Below, in pieces: positions 35,985 to 44,621 of a stretch of DNA of 64,000 bases; positions within the stretch are counted from its first letter, which is position 1, and each line of letters begins with the position of its first letter. Origin of the DNA: CAZSRX01 sp964609675 [NCBI: uncultured Bacteroidota bacterium]. Lineage in GTDB: Bacteria > CLD3 > SB21. The stretch is taken from positions 46,542 to 110,541 of the forward strand of contig CAZSRX010000005.1 in NCBI GenBank assembly GCA_964609675.1, read 5' to 3'. The notes beneath the pieces were generated by a model that made no database searches, had not been told where the DNA came from, and worked only from the letters and a program-made list of their open reading frames with translations. The translations under genes were made by a program, and so were the position numbers.

Positions 35985-37598
35985 ATGACCGACCTGATCC
36001 AATCGGATGTTTTGATTATCGGCTCCGGAATTGCCGGCTTGTCCGCCGCGCTTAAATGCGCCGAATTCGGCACCGTTTCGCTGATTACCAAAAAGGAAGA
36101 TACCGAGAGCAACACGAATTACGCACAGGGCGGCATCGCGTCGGTATTCGGAGCCGACGACAGCTACGACCTGCATATCGAGGATACGCTCCGGGCCGGC
36201 GCGGGCCTGTGCCGCCGGGAAGTTGTGGAACTGATTGTCCGGCACGGGCCGGCCGCCATTGAGGAATTGATACGCATCGGCGTGCAGTTTACACATCAGA
36301 GCAACCGGCTTGATCTGGGCCGCGAGGGCGGTCATTCCCGAAACCGCATCGTGCATGCCCGGGACCTCACCGGCCGCGAAATTGAGCGCGCGCTGATTCA
36401 GGCCATCAAGCAGCACCCGAATATCCACGTGTTTGAAAACCATATCGCCATGGAGCTGATCACCCAGCATCACACCGGCGTTAAGGTGGTTCGGGAAACA
36501 GCCGTGGAGTGCTACGGCGCCTATGCGTTTGATGAGACGGCTCTGCGCGTGAAGCGATTTCTGGCCAGGGCCACGCTGCTTTCTACCGGCGGATGCGGCC
36601 ACGTATATCGGCATACGACCAATCCTAAAATCGCAACCGGAGACGGGATTGCCATGGCATACCGGGCCGGCGCGCGCGTGGGCAATCTGGAATTCATGCA
36701 GTTTCACCCGACCACGCTGTACCATCCTGCCGCCCAGTCGTTCCTGATCAGCGAGGCCGTGCGCGGCTTCGGCGCCTATCTTGTCAATGGCGACGGGGAG
36801 CGCTTCATGGAACGCTATCACGAGCAGAAAGAACTGGCGCCAAGGGATATTGTCGCCCGGGCGATTGACGCCGAAATGAAAAAACGCGGCGACCAATGGG
36901 TCTATCTCGATTTGCGCCATTTGGACCGCAACGCCGTTATCGAGCATTTTCCCAACATTTACAACCGGTGCCTGGATTATAAAATTGATATCACGAAAGA
37001 ACTTATCCCGGTTGTACCCGCGGCGCATTACATGTGCGGCGGCGTCATCACCGACACGTACGGACGCACGGATATCCGGCGTTTATACGCATGCGGCGAA
37101 GTGGCTATGACCGGCGTGCACGGCGCCAACCGCCTGGCCAGCAATTCGTTACTGGAAGCGGTGGTCTTCGCGGACCGGGTCGCCGCTCACGTCAAGTCCT
37201 TTCTGCCGGAAACCCGATTCCACGACCCGCCTATACCGCCGTGGGACGACACCGGCACGTTCAGCAACGAGGAATGGATCCTCATCGCGCACAACCGCGA
37301 GGAAATCCAGAAAATTATGTGGGATTACGTAGGCATTGTCCGTTCCAACCTCCGCCTTGAGCGCGCCGAACGACGCATACAACTCATACTGGAGGAAATC
37401 GAAACCTTTTACAAGAAAACAAAGGTTACCGAAGGACTCATTGAACTGCGTAACATCGGTAAGTTAGCCAAGCTGATCATCCGCTGCGCGAAGATGCGCA
37501 AGGAAAGCCGCGGCCTGCATTATACGACCGATTACCCGGAACGGGATGACGTGAACTGGAAAAAAGACACGATTATCAGTACCTTTGACGTCCGCTAG
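35985..37598 (+). CDS. nadB: L-aspartate oxidase
   Basis: This 537-residue flavoprotein has the Rossmann FAD motif [15 protein letters not shown], the [15 protein letters not shown] motif that distinguishes the aspartate oxidase / fumarate reductase group, and [25 protein letters not shown] and [13 protein letters not shown] are followed by [27 protein letters not shown]. The C-terminal helical domain ends [12 protein letters not shown]. The enzyme oxidises aspartate to iminoaspartate, the first step of NAD synthesis with NadA. nadA and nadC are not in this window. The gene is monocistronic and convergent with the WG-repeat gene. Confidence 0.97.
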   Translation: MTDLIQSDVLIIGSGIAGLSAALKCAEFGTVSLITKKEDTESNTNYAQGGIASVFGADDSYDLHIEDTLRAGAGLCRREVVELIVRHGPAAIEELIRIGVQFTHQSNRLDLGREGGHSRNRIVHARDLTGREIERALIQAIKQHPNIHVFENHIAMELITQHHTGVKVVRETAVECYGAYAFDETALRVKRFLARATLLSTGGCGHVYRHTTNPKIATGDGIAMAYRAGARVGNLEFMQFHPTTLYHPAAQSFLISEAVRGFGAYLVNGDGERFMERYHEQKELAPRDIVARAIDAEMKKRGDQWVYLDLRHLDRNAVIEHFPNIYNRCLDYKIDITKELIPVVPAAHYMCGGVITDTYGRTDIRRLYACGEVAMTGVHGANRLASNSLLEAVVFADRVAAHVKSFLPETRFHDPPIPPWDDTGTFSNEEWILIAHNREEIQKIMWDYVGIVRSNLRLERAERRIQLILEEIETFYKKTKVTEGLIELRNIGKLAKLIIRCAKMRKESRGLHYTTDYPERDDVNWKKDTIISTFDVR

Positions 37599-37628
37599 CT
37601 GCAGAAGACGTGATTAAACCGATACGAT

Positions 37629-38735
37629 TTAATTCCTGGGATTCCAGACAATTTGCCCGGTTTTATTGACGTAACCCATCCGTACGCCGCTCTTGCCGTC
37701 AATGAAATCGAGATAATGACCCCCGTAATAGACCGCTGCAAGGCCGTTATGGAAGCCCAGTGCGTGATCGAACTGCGGCGGAATCATCATTTTTCCGGTT
37801 TTGTCAATAAACCCGTACTGGTTGTCGATTTTTACGCGCGCGTAACCCTCGAAAAAATTGCCGGCATCGTCGAAATACGGATAAATGGCCACGTGGCCGG
37901 TGGTATCAATGTAACCGCGTTTATTACCCATCTGTACGGCGCACAAACCCTCGCTGAACGTGCGCACCCAGCGGTACTGCGGGTTAATAAGAAGAGTGCC
38001 GTTTTTATCAATGAATCCGTACTTCCCGCCGACTTTTACCATCGCGATACCCTGCTCGAAATTCCAGGCCTGGTCAAACTGGGGCGGAATCGTCAGCGCG
38101 CCTGTAGGATCTATAAAACCCGCCTTATCATTTTGCTTCACGCAAGCCCGGCCTTCTTTAAATTCATCAGCAAAATCAAACTGCGCCGGAATCACGATAT
38201 GCCCCTGTTTGTCAATGTAGCCCCACAGAGCGGAATCGAGAAACGCGGCCAATCCCTCGCTGAAATTTCCGGCGGCGTCAAACTGCGGGTTGATAACCAA
38301 ACGGCCTTTGGTATCGATGTAACCGAACTTTCCCTTGAGCCCAACCTGCGCCAGCCCTTCGCTGAATTTCCCAATCCAGTCATAAATGGGTTGGACAACC
38401 ATTTTGCCGCCCATGTCGATCAGGCCGCATTTATCACCGACCTGCACGGAGGCCAGTTTTTCGCTGTACGGCCAGAACCGTCCATACTGAGGATTAATTA
38501 CAAACTGACCTTTGACGTTGATGGCGCCCCATTTGTCGCCCACCTTCACCCGCGCAATGGATCCCTCAAACAGCATGGCCTCGTCAAACTGAGGCTCGAT
38601 GATTATTTTTCCGGTACGGTCAATATAACCAAATTTGCCGTTCATTTTTACCACGAAATACGGCTCGTTTTGCTGGGCAAGCGCTGCCCCGATACTGAAA
38701 ACGATCAACCAAAACACTGGAATTACACGTCGCAT
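37629..38735 (-). CDS. exported WG-repeat protein
   Basis: The 368-residue protein has a signal peptide (MRRVIPVFWLIVFSIGAALA). Nine full and one partial WG/KWG repeats of about 36 residues follow. Each contains a core such as FGYIDRTGKIIIEPQFDEA, a loop F-x-E-G-L-A-x-V and a final K-x-G/K-W-G step; the repeats are diverged enough to be old. WG repeats build elongated beta structures in envelope proteins of FCB bacteria; no enzymatic role is known. A GGAGG site precedes the ATG. It is transcribed alone, with an AT-rich spacer of 177 bases to the divergent Hpt gene. Confidence 0.88.
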   Translation of the reverse strand: MRRVIPVFWLIVFSIGAALAQQNEPYFVVKMNGKFGYIDRTGKIIIEPQFDEAMLFEGSIARVKVGDKWGAINVKGQFVINPQYGRFWPYSEKLASVQVGDKCGLIDMGGKMVVQPIYDWIGKFSEGLAQVGLKGKFGYIDTKGRLVINPQFDAAGNFSEGLAAFLDSALWGYIDKQGHIVIPAQFDFADEFKEGRACVKQNDKAGFIDPTGALTIPPQFDQAWNFEQGIAMVKVGGKYGFIDKNGTLLINPQYRWVRTFSEGLCAVQMGNKRGYIDTTGHVAIYPYFDDAGNFFEGYARVKIDNQYGFIDKTGKMMIPPQFDHALGFHNGLAAVYYGGHYLDFIDGKSGVRMGYVNKTGQIVWNPRN

Positions 38736-38912
38736 AGAACCTCCGATGAAGACGATTTCAAAAACAAACCTGCCACTTACAGACCAATCGTAAAATATAT
38801 ATCAAAATATCACTAAATGTAAATTTTTTTTAACGGAATTTTGCATTGCAGTTTAATCTACAAAATAATACATTAATCTGTAAACATTATTTTTTTACCA
38901 AACCGAGGGCGC

Positions 38913-39305
38913 ATGAGTTTATCCAAAGAAGAAATGATGGAAGTCATGGCGGTATTCAAGGAAGAAAGCCGCGAATTGCTGGATACGCTGACTTCCCGTC
39001 TGCCGGAACTAAAGACCAATCCTAAAAGCGCTGCCGCTATTGAAATTCTGCATCGCACTTCGCACAGTCTCAAGGGAGCCGCGCGTATGCTCGGCCTCAC
39101 ACCCCTTGAACAGATAGGCCAGGCGCTGGAAAACGGATTTAAGTCCGCCAAGGAGGGCCGGATTACCATAAGCAACGACCAGATTGCCGCGGTTGAGGAA
39201 TCGCTGAAAATGATTCAGACTCTGATTGATAAATTATCCGCCGAAGGCACCACCGAGGGCATCGATATTCAGGCCGTCCTGAACCGATTAAATGCTTTTA
39301 AATAA
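38913..39305 (+). CDS. Hpt-domain phosphotransfer protein
   Basis: The 130-residue helical protein carries one histidine phosphotransfer domain. H51 lies in LHRTSHSLKGAARMLGLTPL and the helix-turn-helix packing around it is typical (FKEESRELLDTLTSRLPEL, ALENGFKSAKEGR). It lacks CheA-like kinase domains, so it is a free carrier that can pass phosphate between receiver domains. It lies 5 kb from the phosphorelay cluster at 29.9-33.7 kb and may serve it. Its stop overlaps the start of the esterase gene by 14 bases, so the two share a transcript. Confidence 0.9.
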   Translation: MSLSKEEMMEVMAVFKEESRELLDTLTSRLPELKTNPKSAAAIEILHRTSHSLKGAARMLGLTPLEQIGQALENGFKSAKEGRITISNDQIAAVEESLKMIQTLIDKLSAEGTTEGIDIQAVLNRLNAFK

Positions 39306-40059
39306 TCTTTCTTCCGTTCCGGAGACGGAACCGTTTTGTTTTTCACGGGACGAATTTTCCACGCCGGCCGTACTGCTCGTACACGGATTCACGTCCACTC
39401 CATTATCCATGCGCGACCTTGGTTTGGCGCTCCACGAAGCCGGCTTCCATGCACAGGGGATCCGTCTGCCCGGCCATGGTACAAGCCCATACGAGCTTGA
39501 AAAAACCGATTGGCATGAATGGTATGCTTGCGTAAAGGGCTCGTATGAATTCCTGCGTCAGCGCCACGCAAAAGTTTTTATCTGCGGCCAGTCCCTCGGC
39601 GCGCTGTTGGGGCTGTATTTGGCGTCCGAAGCCTCCCCGGACGGCGTGGCGGCCATTTCGGCGGGACTGAAATTCAAAGCCCGCGGCCAGTCGCTTATCC
39701 CCTGGATACGTCCGTTCCGGCGGTTTCTTTTCAAAAAACACGGCCCCGACATCCGCGACCCCGAATCCCGGCAAAGAGAAATTCATTATCCATGGATGCC
39801 GCTGCGCAGTCTTTATGAAATCCAGAAACTGATGCGAGCCGTCCGCGGGCGTCTCGTAAATATCCGCGCGCCGCTCCTTTTTATACACGCCGCGCAGGAT
39901 CGTACGTTTGACCAAACCACCAGCGATGCGTTATATCGTCAAACGGCCTCCGCCGTAAAAGAGCGCATCCTGCTTCCCCACAGCGGCCATGTCGCCACTA
40001 TGGATTATGATAAAGATATCGTCCGCAATGCATGCATCCGGTTTTTTAAAACATTCTGA
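39292..40059 (+). CDS. alpha/beta hydrolase, carboxylesterase/monoacylglycerol lipase type
   Basis: The 255-residue protein has the Est30/monoglyceride lipase pattern. The oxyanion loop is LLVHGFTSTPLSMRDLG, and the typical RLPGHGTSPYELE follows. The nucleophile is S101 in GQSLGA, and the likely acid and base are D203 (AAQDRTFD) and H233 (PHSGHVATMD). It should split short- or medium-chain esters in the cytoplasm; no signal peptide is present. The first 14 bases overlap the Hpt gene. The relation to that signalling gene may be only transcriptional. Confidence 0.88.
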   Translation: MLLNNLSSVPETEPFCFSRDEFSTPAVLLVHGFTSTPLSMRDLGLALHEAGFHAQGIRLPGHGTSPYELEKTDWHEWYACVKGSYEFLRQRHAKVFICGQSLGALLGLYLASEASPDGVAAISAGLKFKARGQSLIPWIRPFRRFLFKKHGPDIRDPESRQREIHYPWMPLRSLYEIQKLMRAVRGRLVNIRAPLLFIHAAQDRTFDQTTSDALYRQTASAVKERILLPHSGHVATMDYDKDIVRNACIRFFKTF

Positions 40060-40130
40060 CCGGCTGATTTATCTTTTTTTCTATGATTTTTATTATAAAA
40101 TTATGTATGTTTGCACGAGATAAAAATAAC

Positions 40131-40147
40131 CCGGATACGGCATCCGG
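40131..40147. repeat. small inverted repeat in the leader of the SPOR lipoprotein gene
   Basis: CCGGAT and ATCCGG are perfect 6-base arms around ACGGC. It ends 21 bases before the ATG at 40169, so it could be an operator or an mRNA hairpin. Confidence 0.5.
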
Positions 40148-40168
40148 ATAATCGGGGAGTTATGCGTT

Positions 40169-40897
40169 ATGATACGATGGATTATCGCGTGGACGGTTCT
40201 GGTAATACTGACCGGTTGTACGCCGGTACAAACCGGTAAAAAATCGGACCAGGATTTCGAACAGGCGTTAGCCAACTCGGAAAAAGCCAAAAACGAAAAA
40301 TTGGATTTTCTGAAAGACGAAAAATTGCCCAATGAGGAATATATCGTTACGGACAGTGTGAAAGCGGCGGCGGATTCGGACGCATACGGCGAAATCCCTC
40401 CGACCCTACCTGCCAAATACCGCATTCAGATTTTTGCCGGTTCGGCGGTAAACGCGCACAAAGCCTACAACCAGTATGTCAACCGCTGGAGTTCTACGGA
40501 GGCGTACGTGATCCGTGATCCGGCCACGGACCGTTGGAAAGTCTGGGTGGGTAATTATCCGAATAAACCGGCGGCCGACTCCATAAAAGTCATGCTTCAG
40601 CAGAACGGCTATCCCGACGCCTGGGTAGCCGAAATGCCCGTGCAGTTGCCGGTGAAAGAAACCCGCACCGAGTTATTCTGGGTTCAGATCGGCTCGTTTT
40701 CAAACCAGGCGTCCGCGATGAACTTCCAGCAGTCGCTGGGATCCAAACTTAAGGAAAAAGTGATTATCAAATCGGTGAGCGGCGCTTATAAGGTCTGGAT
40801 TGGCGGTTATCCAGAACGATCGCAGGCCGATGCATTGAAAAATCAACTAAAAACGGAAGGCTATCAGGGCGCTTTCGTGGTGCAGGGGCTGGAATAA
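40169..40897 (+). CDS. lipoprotein with two SPOR domains
   Basis: This 242-residue protein has a lipoprotein signal MIRWIIAWTVLVILTGC with lipobox LTGC (Cys17). A charged linker (about 20-85) leads to two SPOR domains (about 88-155 YRIQIFAGSAVNAHKAYNQY, and 167-240 FWVQIGSFSNQASAMNFQQS). SPOR domains bind denuded peptidoglycan glycan at division sites, as in DamX, FtsN and RlpA. It should sit in the outer or inner membrane facing the periplasm. ftsE begins 3 bases after its stop, so the two are one unit with a division role. Confidence 0.9.
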   Translation: MIRWIIAWTVLVILTGCTPVQTGKKSDQDFEQALANSEKAKNEKLDFLKDEKLPNEEYIVTDSVKAAADSDAYGEIPPTLPAKYRIQIFAGSAVNAHKAYNQYVNRWSSTEAYVIRDPATDRWKVWVGNYPNKPAADSIKVMLQQNGYPDAWVAEMPVQLPVKETRTELFWVQIGSFSNQASAMNFQQSLGSKLKEKVIIKSVSGAYKVWIGGYPERSQADALKNQLKTEGYQGAFVVQGLE

Positions 40898-40900
40898 CCC

Positions 40901-41563
40901 ATGATCCGCCTGGAAAACGTCACCGTTACTCATAAAAACAAGAACAGCCTCACCGAGGTTACCCTGAGCATCGGAGCCGGCGAGTTTGTCTATCTGCTCG
41001 GTCCCAGCGGCGCGGGCAAGAGCACCATTCTGAAGTTAATCTATATGGACCTGTTCCCCGCATCAGGCCTTGTAACCGTCGGTGAATTCCGTTCGGACAG
41101 CGTGAAAAAGCGCGAGATTCCCTACCTGCGCCGTCAGCTGGGCATTGTGTTCCAGGATTTCCGGCTCCTGCGCGACCGCAATGTGTACGACAACATCGCT
41201 TTCGCGCTGATGGTGATTGATACGCCCAAGGCCGAGATTCCAAAAAAAGTCATGCGCGTGCTGGCGGAAGTCGGCCTTTCCAACATGAAAAACCGCATGC
41301 CCTATGAACTTTCCGGCGGCGAACAGCAGCGCGTCGTCATCGCGCGGGCGTTGGTAAACAATCCGATTGTCATCCTGGCTGATGAACCCACGGGCAACTT
41401 AGATCCGGACATTTCCATGGAAATCATGGAACTGCTGGCGCGCATCAACAAGAACGGCACCGGCATTGTAATGGCCACGCACGATTATGAAATCGTAAGG
41501 AAAATCCCCCGGCGCACGATACGCCTCGACAAGGGCCGTGTGATCAGCGATACGGTTTCATAA
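40901..41563 (+). CDS. ftsE: cell division ATP-binding protein FtsE
   Basis: The 220-residue ABC ATPase has Walker A GPSGAGKST (34-42), the FtsE-typical GIVFQDFRLLRDRNVYDNIA, signature LSGGEQQR and Walker B VILADEPTGNLD, followed by MATHDYEIV. FtsE with FtsX links the Z ring to periplasmic amidases. No ftsX is adjacent: the next gene is convergent and overlaps the last 6 bases. The link to a SPOR lipoprotein (3-base gap) supports the division assignment, though LolD or MacB-type ABC proteins have similar sequence. Confidence 0.9.
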   Translation: MIRLENVTVTHKNKNSLTEVTLSIGAGEFVYLLGPSGAGKSTILKLIYMDLFPASGLVTVGEFRSDSVKKREIPYLRRQLGIVFQDFRLLRDRNVYDNIAFALMVIDTPKAEIPKKVMRVLAEVGLSNMKNRMPYELSGGEQQRVVIARALVNNPIVILADEPTGNLDPDISMEIMELLARINKNGTGIVMATHDYEIVRKIPRRTIRLDKGRVISDTVS

Positions 41564-42310
41564 CTTGATGCCGCAATACGTCGTTACCGCGCCGAACATC
41601 ATCGAAAACGTACGGACGCCGGTAAAACCTTTCTTCTCCATTATCTCTTTGAACGCCTCCGGCTGAAAAAACTCATCCACGGACTTCGGCAAATAATAAT
41701 ACGCCGAATAATGTCCCGAAATCCACGAGCCCAGCCGCGGAAGTATCCATTTAAAATACAACTGAAAAACCTGCCGGAACAGAAAGAGGCGCGGCCTGGA
41801 AAATTCCAGTATCACTAAAAGCCCGGAACCGTTGAGCACGCGCGCCAGCTCTCCGACGGCCTTTTCGGGGTCCGGTATATTGCGGATACCGAAGGCGCAT
41901 ATGGCGGCGTCCACCGACTGATCCGCCAGCGGCAAACATTCCCCGTCGGCGCAGACAGGTCGGTAAAAATCCAGCCATTCTTTCTTCTCAAATTTCCGGC
42001 GTGCCCGTTCCAGCATCGCCGGACTGATGTCCGCCGCGATAATTTTTTGAGCGCCCCGTTTCACCGCCAGCAGGGCCATATCGCCCGTACCGCTGGCCAG
42101 ATCCAGAACTTTTCGGTTCAGGTCAAAATTGATCAGCCGGATTGCCTGGCGGCGCCAGTAGATGTCCGCTCCGAAACTCAGCAAATGATTGAGAAAATCA
42201 TAGCGCGGCGCGACGGCGCTGAACATCGCCTGTATGAACCGCTTTTTACTGTAACCATTGTCGTTTTCGGCCGGTACGGTTTTCGTGTCTGTCACCATCG
42301 TGATTCCCAT
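41558..42310 (-). CDS. ubiE: demethylmenaquinone/ubiquinone C-methyltransferase
   Basis: The 250-residue protein is a class I SAM methyltransferase with UbiE/MenG signatures: MFSAVAPRYDFLNHLLSFG, VLDLASGTGDMALLA (68-82), CADGECLPLADQSVDAAICA, FGIRNIPDPEKAVGELARVL, and the ending SMMFGAVTTYCG. It makes menaquinone from demethylmenaquinone (and in ubiquinone makers the equivalent C-methylation). Met5 at 42298 is an alternative start with GGGA ahead. The 3' end overlaps ftsE tail to tail by 6 bases. Confidence 0.95.
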   Translation of the reverse strand: MGITMVTDTKTVPAENDNGYSKKRFIQAMFSAVAPRYDFLNHLLSFGADIYWRRQAIRLINFDLNRKVLDLASGTGDMALLAVKRGAQKIIAADISPAMLERARRKFEKKEWLDFYRPVCADGECLPLADQSVDAAICAFGIRNIPDPEKAVGELARVLNGSGLLVILEFSRPRLFLFRQVFQLYFKWILPRLGSWISGHYSAYYYLPKSVDEFFQPEAFKEIMEKKGFTGVRTFSMMFGAVTTYCGIKL

Positions 42311-42326
42311 CGGATTTGTAAATAGC

Positions 42327-42914
42327 TTAATCCCTGACGCAGCGTATATAAAAACCGCGTACTTTCGAGTAATATTCCATCGTCACAGTTTTAACGGATT
42401 TATTGAAAAAGGCGTAACAGGCTTCCTCGGGATTGTATTCGGTTGAAGTCCAGTACGGTCCGTAGTGGTAGGCATATTTAAAATTGCCGCCGCCGTCGCG
42501 GTATCCGCCGAACTGCGCTTTAAAATCGGAAAGCCCTGTCCGGGTCAGATAGGCATACGCCGCGGAATCCGAATCATAACGGGCAAGGAGAGAATCCCAT
42601 TCACTTTTAGACGGCACGTGCCATCCCGGCGGCGCGGCGTTCATGGCGGTATTCCAGTCGTACATCCGGCCGAAAACACTTGCGTACGACGCGGAATCAT
42701 TATTGACGTACCACGAACCCGTATCGGAGCGGTAATTCAGGTTCTCGGCCATCCACCACCGGTCGCCGATTTTAACGGCTGTATAATCCTGGCTGTCGCG
42801 TCTGTCGAAAAATGTTATTGTCCCCGAGACTTTATCCCCGTTGTTATCGCAGGAGAAAACGCCGCCCAGTATCATCAGCGTCAGTAAGGTTTTAAAAAAA
42901 AGATTGATGGCCAT
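42327..42914 (-). CDS. FISUMP-domain lipoprotein
   Basis: The 195-residue lipoprotein has a signal ending in GVFSC (Cys22). The rest is the Fibrobacter succinogenes major paralogous domain: VKIGDRWWMAENLNYRSDTG, FGRMYDWNTAMNAAPPGWHV, PSKSEWDSLLARY, YWTSTEYNPEEACYAFF, YIRCVRD. These proteins are abundant, surface-exposed lipoproteins in Fibrobacteres and Bacteroidetes; their function is unknown. The gene is 16 bases from ubiE and 18 bases from the RraB-like gene on the same strand, so it may be part of a minus-strand run. Confidence 0.85.
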   Translation of the reverse strand: MAINLFFKTLLTLMILGGVFSCDNNGDKVSGTITFFDRRDSQDYTAVKIGDRWWMAENLNYRSDTGSWYVNNDSASYASVFGRMYDWNTAMNAAPPGWHVPSKSEWDSLLARYDSDSAAYAYLTRTGLSDFKAQFGGYRDGGGNFKYAYHYGPYWTSTEYNPEEACYAFFNKSVKTVTMEYYSKVRGFYIRCVRD

Positions 42915-42932
42915 TACAATGCGCTTCCTTTT

Positions 42933-43253
42933 TTAGCTTGCCGTTTCCCAGCCGTCATAAATCCCGTTATATTCAAAAGCGGTTTGTTCGCACAGGCGCC
43001 GTTCTTCGCGGATAATATGCTCATCCATGACAATGATTTTTTCCGCAAGCAGCAGCCAGTCGTCGCCGGGTTCTGAATACCGTATCCGAGTATCATACCC
43101 CCGCGTTTTAAAAGTCTCCGCCGACTGCATCGCGGCCGCTTTGTAGGGAAAATACAGGTAATGCAAAATCACGCGGGTCTTGCTGCAATCAGCGCCCGAT
43201 TGTTTCATCAACTCATAAAGCCGTCGGTCAGATGGGATGATATATACAGCCAT
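42933..43253 (-). CDS. RraB-like protein (ribonuclease E inhibitor family)
   Basis: The 106-residue protein resembles RraB: a first strand that leads to VILHYLYFPYKAAAMQSAET, GYDTRIRYSEPGDDWLLLAE and the hallmark YDGWE near the C-terminus. RraB binds RNase E and slows RNA decay in E. coli. Many distant relatives in other phyla have no tested function. Whether an RNase E is encoded elsewhere cannot be seen. The gene lies 28 bases ahead of the next minus-strand gene (PH-like) and 18 bases from the FISUMP lipoprotein. Confidence 0.6.
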   Translation of the reverse strand: MAVYIIPSDRRLYELMKQSGADCSKTRVILHYLYFPYKAAAMQSAETFKTRGYDTRIRYSEPGDDWLLLAEKIIVMDEHIIREERRLCEQTAFEYNGIYDGWETAS

Positions 43254-43281
43254 TTCTTGCGGTCGCTTTTAAATTGCTTTT

Positions 43282-43794
43282 TTATGTTAACCGATTCAAC
43301 GCATCCATGAAATCGGAATAACGGTTTAACGTAATCTTAAGCGCCTTCGGGATACCGCTCAGCAACGGACCGGATGCGCCGGGCAGAATGCGGATAAACG
43401 GTTTATCGGATTCGGATTGCGCCGATATTTCATTCCGGGTTATTCGGAAGGTCACATAGCCGGTCTTTAATACCGGAGGCATCGTCGAGGCACCGCCTAC
43501 CGGAAAACCGCGCGCGTCGGTAATATGAATGACATACCGAAGCGTGTATTTCCCTGATAATAACACCTTCTGGGCAACGATTATCCGGTAATTGGTCAGT
43601 CGGATGAAACAGTTAATAAACAGCGTATTTCCGCGCGGCGGCATGACCGTCTCGGTTTCAACCGGACTCTCCTCAAACAAAATGCGTTCGCCGTTCCATA
43701 GCTGTAATTCCTCCAGCGTGCTCTTACTCCAGAAAACACGCATCATGATTACGAGCACGATGAAGACTCCGATAATTATAAGAGGTATGAGCAT
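43282..43794 (-). CDS. single-span membrane protein with PH/GRAM-like soluble part
   Basis: The 170-residue protein has one N-terminal span (LIPLIIIGVFIVLVIMMRVF). The soluble part (about 30-165) is mostly beta strands with a last helix (YSDFMDALNRL): ERILFEESPVETETVM, FINCFIRLTNYRIIVAQKVL, YVIHITDARGFP, YVTFRITRNEIS. This order (strands plus one C-terminal helix, with I-x-L-T-N-x-R-I) is that of bacterial PH-like or GRAM domains, which bind lipids or proteins. This is inference from layout. It heads the minus-strand run of RraB-like and FISUMP genes. Confidence 0.5.
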   Translation of the reverse strand: MLIPLIIIGVFIVLVIMMRVFWSKSTLEELQLWNGERILFEESPVETETVMPPRGNTLFINCFIRLTNYRIIVAQKVLLSGKYTLRYVIHITDARGFPVGGASTMPPVLKTGYVTFRITRNEISAQSESDKPFIRILPGASGPLLSGIPKALKITLNRYSDFMDALNRLT

Positions 43795-43947
43795 ACATGA
43801 ACCTAAATCTTTACACGGATTTCTATAAAGATAACTTATTTCATTGAATTAATCCATGATAACCGAACATATATTTTTATCTTTTTTTTCAAAGAATTTT
43901 TTTATACTTACCACAGAAATTCATTTTAAGTAACAGCGAAGGGACCT

Positions 43948-44445
43948 ATGAAAAAGCGAACAAATTATATCAGCTGGGACGAATATTTCATGGGAATAGC
44001 GCGGCTGTCGGCCATGCGCAGCAAAGACCCGAATACGCAGGTCGGCGCCTGCATCGTAGATCCCAATAATAAAATCATCGGTGTCGGATACAACGGTTTA
44101 CCGACCGGCTGTCCGGACGACGCATTTCCATGGAACAACAAAGGCGATTTTCTGAAAACCAAATATCCGTACATCTGCCATGCTGAGCTGAACGCCATTC
44201 TGAACAGCCCGGGCAAAAACCTGAGCAACTGTAAAATCTACACCGCGCTGTTTCCCTGCAACGAATGCGCCAAAGCGATTATCCAGTCCGGCATCCGCGA
44301 AGTGATTTATCTTTCGGATAAATACGCGCACACCGACATCGTCAAAGCGTCCAAGCGGATGCTGAAAACCGCCGGCGTAAAAATGCGGAAAGTAAAAACC
44401 CGCATCCTTTCCATACAGATTGACCTGAATCCGGATACCGTTTAA
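43948..44445 (+). CDS. deoxycytidylate (dCMP) deaminase
   Basis: The 165-residue protein has the zinc site of the cytidine deaminase superfamily: H78-A-E80 in ICHAELNAIL and C104-x-x-C107 in FPCNECAKAI. The N-terminus (SWDEYFMGIARLSAMRSKDP, QVGACIVDPNNKIIGVGYNG) and DKYAHTDIVKASKRML are those of dCMP deaminases, which supply dUMP for thymidylate. Clear allosteric dCTP residues cannot be called by eye. An AAGGGA ribosome site precedes the ATG; the gene appears alone. Confidence 0.92.
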   Translation: MKKRTNYISWDEYFMGIARLSAMRSKDPNTQVGACIVDPNNKIIGVGYNGLPTGCPDDAFPWNNKGDFLKTKYPYICHAELNAILNSPGKNLSNCKIYTALFPCNECAKAIIQSGIREVIYLSDKYAHTDIVKASKRMLKTAGVKMRKVKTRILSIQIDLNPDTV

Positions 44446-44621
44446 CCCCGCCGGGCCGAAAATACGGCGGATCATGAATTATTGACCTTGCCGTTGGCAG
44501 GCTTCGATAGGGCGACGCTAGGGATAATGACTAATTTCAGGCCACGCCATTCCAATCGGGTTGCGGTCCTTGGATGCGCATACTATGCCGGCAGCATTTT
44601 GATTCTGCCTGGCGCGGATCG

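Noticed and set aside
35967-37028. 353-codon minus-strand open frame
   Set aside because: It is antisense to nadB, whose motifs are unmistakable over the same bases.
37653-38816. 387-codon plus-strand open frame
   Set aside because: It is the reverse of the WG-repeat gene; the repeats on the opposite strand create long open frames and its product has no recognisable pattern.
44446-44621. short CCGCCG/CGGCGG and GCCAGGCAG-like inverted repeats between dCMP deaminase and the caspase gene
   Set aside because: The stems are short or imperfect and lack a T tract; they are not distinguishable from chance.
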